NCBI GenBank assembly: GCA_034620365.1
Contig: JAQGEQ010000192.1
Location: 2,723,001-2,787,000, forward strand
Origin: Pegea sp. RAD2-039
Taxonomy: Eukaryota > Chordata > Thaliacea > Salpida > Salpidae
DNA: 64,000 bases
Direction of reading: 5' to 3'
Position numbers and translations under genes: made by a program. The notes beneath the pieces were generated by a model. The model ran no database searches. It was not told the DNA's origin and worked only from the letters and a program-made list of their open reading frames with translations. Of the stretch, positions 59,220-64,000 are shown one piece after another. How positions within the stretch are numbered: position 1 is the stretch's first letter; each line of letters starts with the position of its first letter.

Positions 59220-62088
59220 AGTTTTCATAATACACTTTTTATGAAGAAATATGTTATTACTTCTTTTAAAGGTTTTGGAAATATATTTAAGATGTTTCCA
59301 AAATTTGTCATTGATATTTTTTTATGAAATTGAAAATCAAATTTGAATAAAATAAATAAAGCGTTTGAAATCTGTAATAATTTATTAAAAATGTTATTAT
59401 TTATTTTCATAATAAACTTTTGGTATTTCAACTTAAAAACATTCAAAATTTATTTAGAAAATAGTTTTCAAAAGAAAATTTTTATCTAAAATGTTTTTTT
59501 TTTATAAATTTAGGTAATTGAAGCAATATTTTTCATTGAATATGTTTCTTAAAAACTTCAATTTTCGATCTAAACATTTTTCAAACTAGAATATTCCGTT
59601 TAACTTTCTTGTAATTGCTTCTTCATGTAAGAACAATAAACTTTATTTATTTATTTTCAAGCTTATACATTTCAATTTCGAAGGTAGTCTGACTATGATA
59701 TTAAAATATTATTTATATAAATAAATATTATCGGAAAAAATACATTTTTTACCGCTCAATGAAGTTGTCAAAAATTGTCTTCTGCTAGATCAGGGGCTTT
59801 CATAAAAAGCTATATAAGGTCTCAAGGTTACGAAACCCTAAAGGACGTTGCATTGCAGGCCAAGCCCTTTTTATTCATTTTTAACATTTTAAAAGTAAAC
59901 TCAACAAGTTGCACAATTTATTTTCCAAAAAAAATTTCTCAAATAAAAATTTGGTTCTGAAAGTTTTTGTAAATAAATTCACAAAGAAATAATTAGAATA
60001 AAACTTCAGCTGAAATATATTTGATGATCAACAAAGTTGTAGATGGCAGTCTGCTTAAATTTAAAGTTATAACTTATCATAATTGTACAATTTGTTAAGG
60101 TTGTGTGATGTGAAAAATCTATAAAAGTAATCTTAAAAGTTCACAAAATTTGTTTCCAACTAAGACAACTTCAGATTTAAGTGCTTTTGGCATATTTTTA
60201 ATTTTGTATTAACATTTTAAATTCCCAGATAAGAGTCATAAATATTTAAGTAGTAAAATATTAATTTAAAAATCTTGAAAGGACAATGCTTTTATAGAAA
60301 AATTATCAATGTTGCATTTTAGGGTATTTTATTTGAGATACTATTAAAAGAAACTAAATTAATATTTAATTAGGCAAATCAAAGCTAGTGAATTGAACGA
60401 TTTAATACTTATCTATTATCTTAAAAAAAAACATAATAGAAGTTTAAATAAAAATAGAAAAAAATTCTAATTTTTTAGGTAAATATTTGCTAAAAGTCTT
60501 TAAAAGCACAGTTTATTGTTATTCAAAAAGTTTACAATGTCATTATTTAATGATTTACTCGATTACAATTTATCTTTAAATAGAAAAAAAGTAAATAACT
60601 ATAAACATTATTAATGAATTTAACATAATATACGTTAAGTGATATCAATTACTACAAAAGCAAAGTTGATTTAAATCACCCAAATTAGTATGTATTCGGC
60701 CAACTAAGCCTAAAACAACTTATTCTGGAAACAGATCTTGCGCTAATTAGTTAAAATTATTAAATTTTTGAAATAAATTTAAACTTATAAAAGATGTTTT
60801 TGAAAAGTTGTAATATTTATACATTTGCTACAAATTGTAAAAATTAGTAACTTATGAATTAATTACAATAATAATTTTGCAAATTGTAATAGAGGACTTA
60901 AATGAATTAAAAAAAAACTCCATGTAAAAAATTACAACTTTTTTTATGATATTACACAAATCGAATAAGATTTAATAAAAGATATTTAACTTTCAGTAAC
61001 ACGTGAGTAATAAAAAGAAGTCTCAAGTACTATTAAAGTTAGTAAATAACAAATAAATGTTACTCATAAGTAGTTATTAAATTGATACATGAACTCAACT
61101 CAAAGATACAATAGCTGGAAATGTTTTTATTTATTATTGAAAAATAGTAACCAGTTTAAGAAAGTTTAAAATAAATAAATAAAAAATTTCATTTTAAAAG
61201 AGGTGAAAGACGAAAAACGAAAGGTGCTTTGTTATTGCAGTCGATATATTTTATATAAACATGTTATTATATGCAGAATATTTTGCATAAGTAAGGAGTT
61301 AAGTATTTAGAACAGTAAAAATCGTCCATCATATTTAAAATAAACAATCAACTAAATATTAGATAATATTATTATTCAATAATATAGTTTATAAATCATA
61401 AATATAGTTTATTATGTTTATTACTGAATATATTTTCTTTTAGTAAACTGAAACTAAAATTAAAAGCCAAATAGAAATATTTCAGGTTGCTTAATATTAG
61501 TAATAGATATTGTAAAAATCACTTTAGTGAGCTACAGCGATAAAAAAGGTGTTGAAAATATTCTTTTGTTAAGTTAAAGCTCTATAAACAAAAAAAAAAT
61601 GATTAAGTAACAAAAAAAGAAACCAAGAAAAAAGAAAAAGTCTTAAGCAAAATAGTTGTTCAGCCTTAATTATTCGTGACTGGCTACAAAGCAAAAAGAT
61701 GTTAGGACAAGTTTGTACTTGAAATATGTCTTCGCCTTCGGCAAGCTTTATTCTTCGAAAATGTGTTTGTTTAGTCCTAACAGATAACGAAAGATGTTAG
61801 AAAATGTTATATGAAAAAATAGAATGTCTGCCTATATATGAGAGACTTAAGAGTAAAACAGCCAATATTTTATTCAGTTTTTTTTCTGAATTGAAATGTA
61901 ATAAAATGTCTCAAGTTTTACAAATATTTGTTCAGGCACTCTTACTGGTTTTTTCATTTCGATCTCAGCTAGAAACAAAATTTTAGATGTTTTAGATATT
62001 TAATAATAAATTATAAATAATTATATTTTGATTGAATTTTTAGTTAACAGATTCAAGATTTTTTAATTTGATTTAATCATTCGTTGTG
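59220..62088. other. Intergenic spacer with small base-balanced islands
   Basis: Mostly AT-rich. An island at about 59776-59878 reads SSARSGAFIKSYIRSQGYET then LKDVALQAKPF in one frame but has no start or splice context. Another at about 61690-61800 contains CTTCGCCTTCGGCAAGC, which can form a small hairpin. Neither supports a gene call. Confidence 0.4.
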
Positions 62089-63837
62089 ATGGGCTTTACG
62101 AAAGAAACAGTGACAGTATGTCCATGGGTTTGCCCATCTGATCGTAATTTGACATTAAGAGCCAAGCTAAGGTAAGTAAATGAGTTAAGTTGATTAATTA
62201 GTATTGAAAAAAAACTTAAAATAATATTTATTGCTTGTTTTTAACTTATCATTGAACTTATTTAAGCAATATTGGCATACTACTTTTCTTTTAAAATCTA
62301 TTTTTAGATTTCATGGTTAAAAATACAAATTGATTGTGACGTTAACATTTTGTATGATTCAAATAACTGAAAGACTTTTCAATTTAAACATGACTTACTT
62401 GTACAGTTTTATGTGATAACTGTTTGTTCTGAATGTAACTTTCAAGAAGTTATCTAAATTATGCTGTTTGTTTGAAACTTTAAAACAAAACTCTTTTGTC
62501 TTTAGTTTTTTCCAACATTTTACGGTTTTCCGTTTATTAATTATTAATCAAATCAAGTAAAGTTTTTAACTTCTAATATATTTAAAGCGAAGCTTTAAGC
62601 TGTTGTACTTTATCATTGCTAACAAACTTAACTTTATAAAACTTGCATTTAGTTAGAGTAATGTTTTAATAGAAGAAAACATTTTGTTTAAACAAATCAT
62701 TTTTGTTGCTAAATTATTGAAGAGTATATTACAATTTCTTCTTTACTTCAATACCTTCTTCATAAGGACTATCCTTTTTCACAAAGTCAATAATCGATTA
62801 ATATTTTTCGATACTTAATCTTATTATAAGTATATTTTGAATTTGATTATAGTTTCATAGTACGTGCTTATAGTCAAAATTTAAATTTCAATCTTTTTTG
62901 TAGTCAGCAAAAAATTCAACTATTTTTAAATTTTAACATTTTTCAATATTTACATCGATACAATGTAGTTTAAACTTTGTATTCAAGGCGTTTTACAAGT
63001 TTTAATTTATCCTCTTTTTTATTTAAGTGAATTTAATGTTATTTTATCAATAATTAGTTTTCCTTGTGCCATTTTCTGAGAGTGATTTTCATTGATTTGA
63101 GATTGATATTAGGATTGAAAACTGGACAAAAAACTTTAGAAAAATGCGAACACTTGAGATAGAACTTGAAAAAAGTACCTAAAGATTTATACCACAAAAA
63201 AGAGATATTAAACCTGATAAAAAAACATTGAACTGCTATGTAGTATTAGGAGAAAAAATATGAGATTTTGAAAATAATTCCGGGTGGTATTTTCACGTTT
63301 ATTTTATTTCGCTTTTAAAGAATTATTTATATTTAAATCGTTTTGTGAAATTTTGAATATTATTTATTTGGAAAAACATCTTATACAATTGCTACAAAAC
63401 TTATTGTTCAAGTCGTCTGAAAACCGCAATAATAAGTTTTCATATTTTTTCATTCTTAAATTTTTATTTATTCATAAAGTCATGAGACTAAAATTGTTGG
63501 GGTAAACTTATCTTCAACGATTTGAATTAGTAAAATATTTCTTTAAATTTTGCTTTATAAATTTCATTTTAATGAAATAAATTGTTACAAATTCTGCTAT
63601 GAAACTACCTTCAATATACAAAATATATTAAAAAGTCAATCACACAAAAGTTCGTATTTTAATCACAATATTTCAGTCACATAAATAAATCTATTTTAGT
63701 TCAGGTTGGTCAAGTAGGTCTTCCTCAACTTCTCAATGCTTGATGCAGAAGAAGATTAATCCAAATGAGATAAATCAAATACAACAAGTTTTGAAAAGAG
63801 CTAATGCAGTTAATTTGTCAGAAAAAAACCGAATCAG
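62089..63837 (+). CDS. Rabphilin/Noc2-like Rab effector, 5' part only
   Basis: Two exons, 62089-62171 and 63700-63837, with a 1528-nt intron; the gene runs off the right edge of the window. The first exon gives MGFTKETVTVCPWVCPSDRN then LTLRAKL. The second gives SGWSSRSSSTSQCLMQKKIN then PNEINQIQQVLKRANAVNLS and a terminal EKNRIR. This follows the rabphilin-3A/Noc2 order: W.CP.DR.L.LRAKL, GWS, then a helix that begins the Rab3/Rab27-binding domain and leads to the RxGR turn and zinc finger. The family binds GTP-loaded Rab3/Rab27 on secretory vesicles. Whether C2 domains follow (rabphilin) or not (Noc2) lies outside the window. Confidence 0.75.
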
Positions 63838-64000
63838 GTTTGTTCATTTCTCATAAAACTGTTTAAGAAAACATTTTAGAATATTTCAAACAAACTTTCT
63901 AGTGTCAATTGTTCCTTAAAATTTTTGGAGATTTTGAAGAAGTTACTTAAAGTTTGTTTTGATAAAGTAAAAATTTTCGAGCAGCCAACGAACTAACTCA
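63838..64000. other. Start of intron 2 of the Rab effector gene
   Basis: Begins with GTTTGT after AATCAG and contains no further exon before the window edge. Confidence 0.5.

Noticed and set aside
61804..61986. 60-codon plus-strand frame before the Rab effector
   Set aside because: Not connected in phase to the 62089 exon and without similarity.

Overview
The window is eukaryotic nuclear DNA from a small-intron, AT-rich animal genome. Nearly every gene is split by GT-AG introns, many only 45-120 nt long. The gene set is metazoan: an astacin with ShK and antistasin-like modules, spastin, a SLP-76/BLNK-type SH2 adaptor, PELP1, ceramide synthase, XPF, GNPAT, KATNIP, Lines and a rabphilin/Noc2 N-terminus. 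ShK plus antistasin modules, the AT-richness and possible spliced-leader acceptors fit an early-branching animal such as a Hydra-like cnidarian. The species cannot be fixed from sequence alone. All exon models were built by hand from open frames, splice dinucleotides and phase matching. Apart from one gene (15413-17112), all phases close.

Layout, left: 1-2608 has no gene. A secreted astacin protease lies on the minus strand at 2609-6139. After about 3 kb of AT-rich spacer, three plus-strand genes follow: a two-finger C2H2 protein (9075-10529), a short spastin (11983-14350) and an unrecognised Cys/Lys-rich protein (15413-17112). They converge on the tandem minus-strand pair NOPCHAP1 (17574-18065) and CWC25 (18327-19394). 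The 5 kb at 19395-24396 is gene-poor. It holds a TA microsatellite, a 68-nt element repeated at 43.8 kb, and decayed coding-like pieces including a probable pogo/CENP-B-type transposase remnant.

Middle: a 798-residue coiled-coil protein of unknown function (24397-27982, plus) converges on the SH2 adaptor (28232-30431, minus). Possible further upstream adaptor exons lie at 31100-31836. PELP1 follows (32879-36333, minus). After a 3.2 kb spacer come a CerS1-type ceramide synthase (39558-42684, plus) and ERCC4/XPF (44085-49991, minus).

Right: three plus-strand genes stand head to tail about 550 nt apart: GNPAT (single exon, ends in the peroxisomal signal SKL), KATNIP (single exon) and a Lines/LINS1 homologue with a 47-nt intron. 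The window ends inside the 5' part of a rabphilin/Noc2-like Rab effector (62089 onward).

Most genes are housekeeping or cell-biological and unrelated in pathway: splicing (CWC25), snoRNP and ribosome assembly (NOPCHAP1, PELP1), microtubules and cilia (spastin, KATNIP), lipid synthesis (CerS, GNPAT) and DNA repair (XPF). The points most worth following are the astacin domain architecture, the SLP-76/BLNK-like adaptor, the two intronless genes in a tandem block with acceptor-like sites at their 5' ends (candidate trans-splicing or operon), the hairpin-less spastin and the CWC25 without its N-terminal domain.
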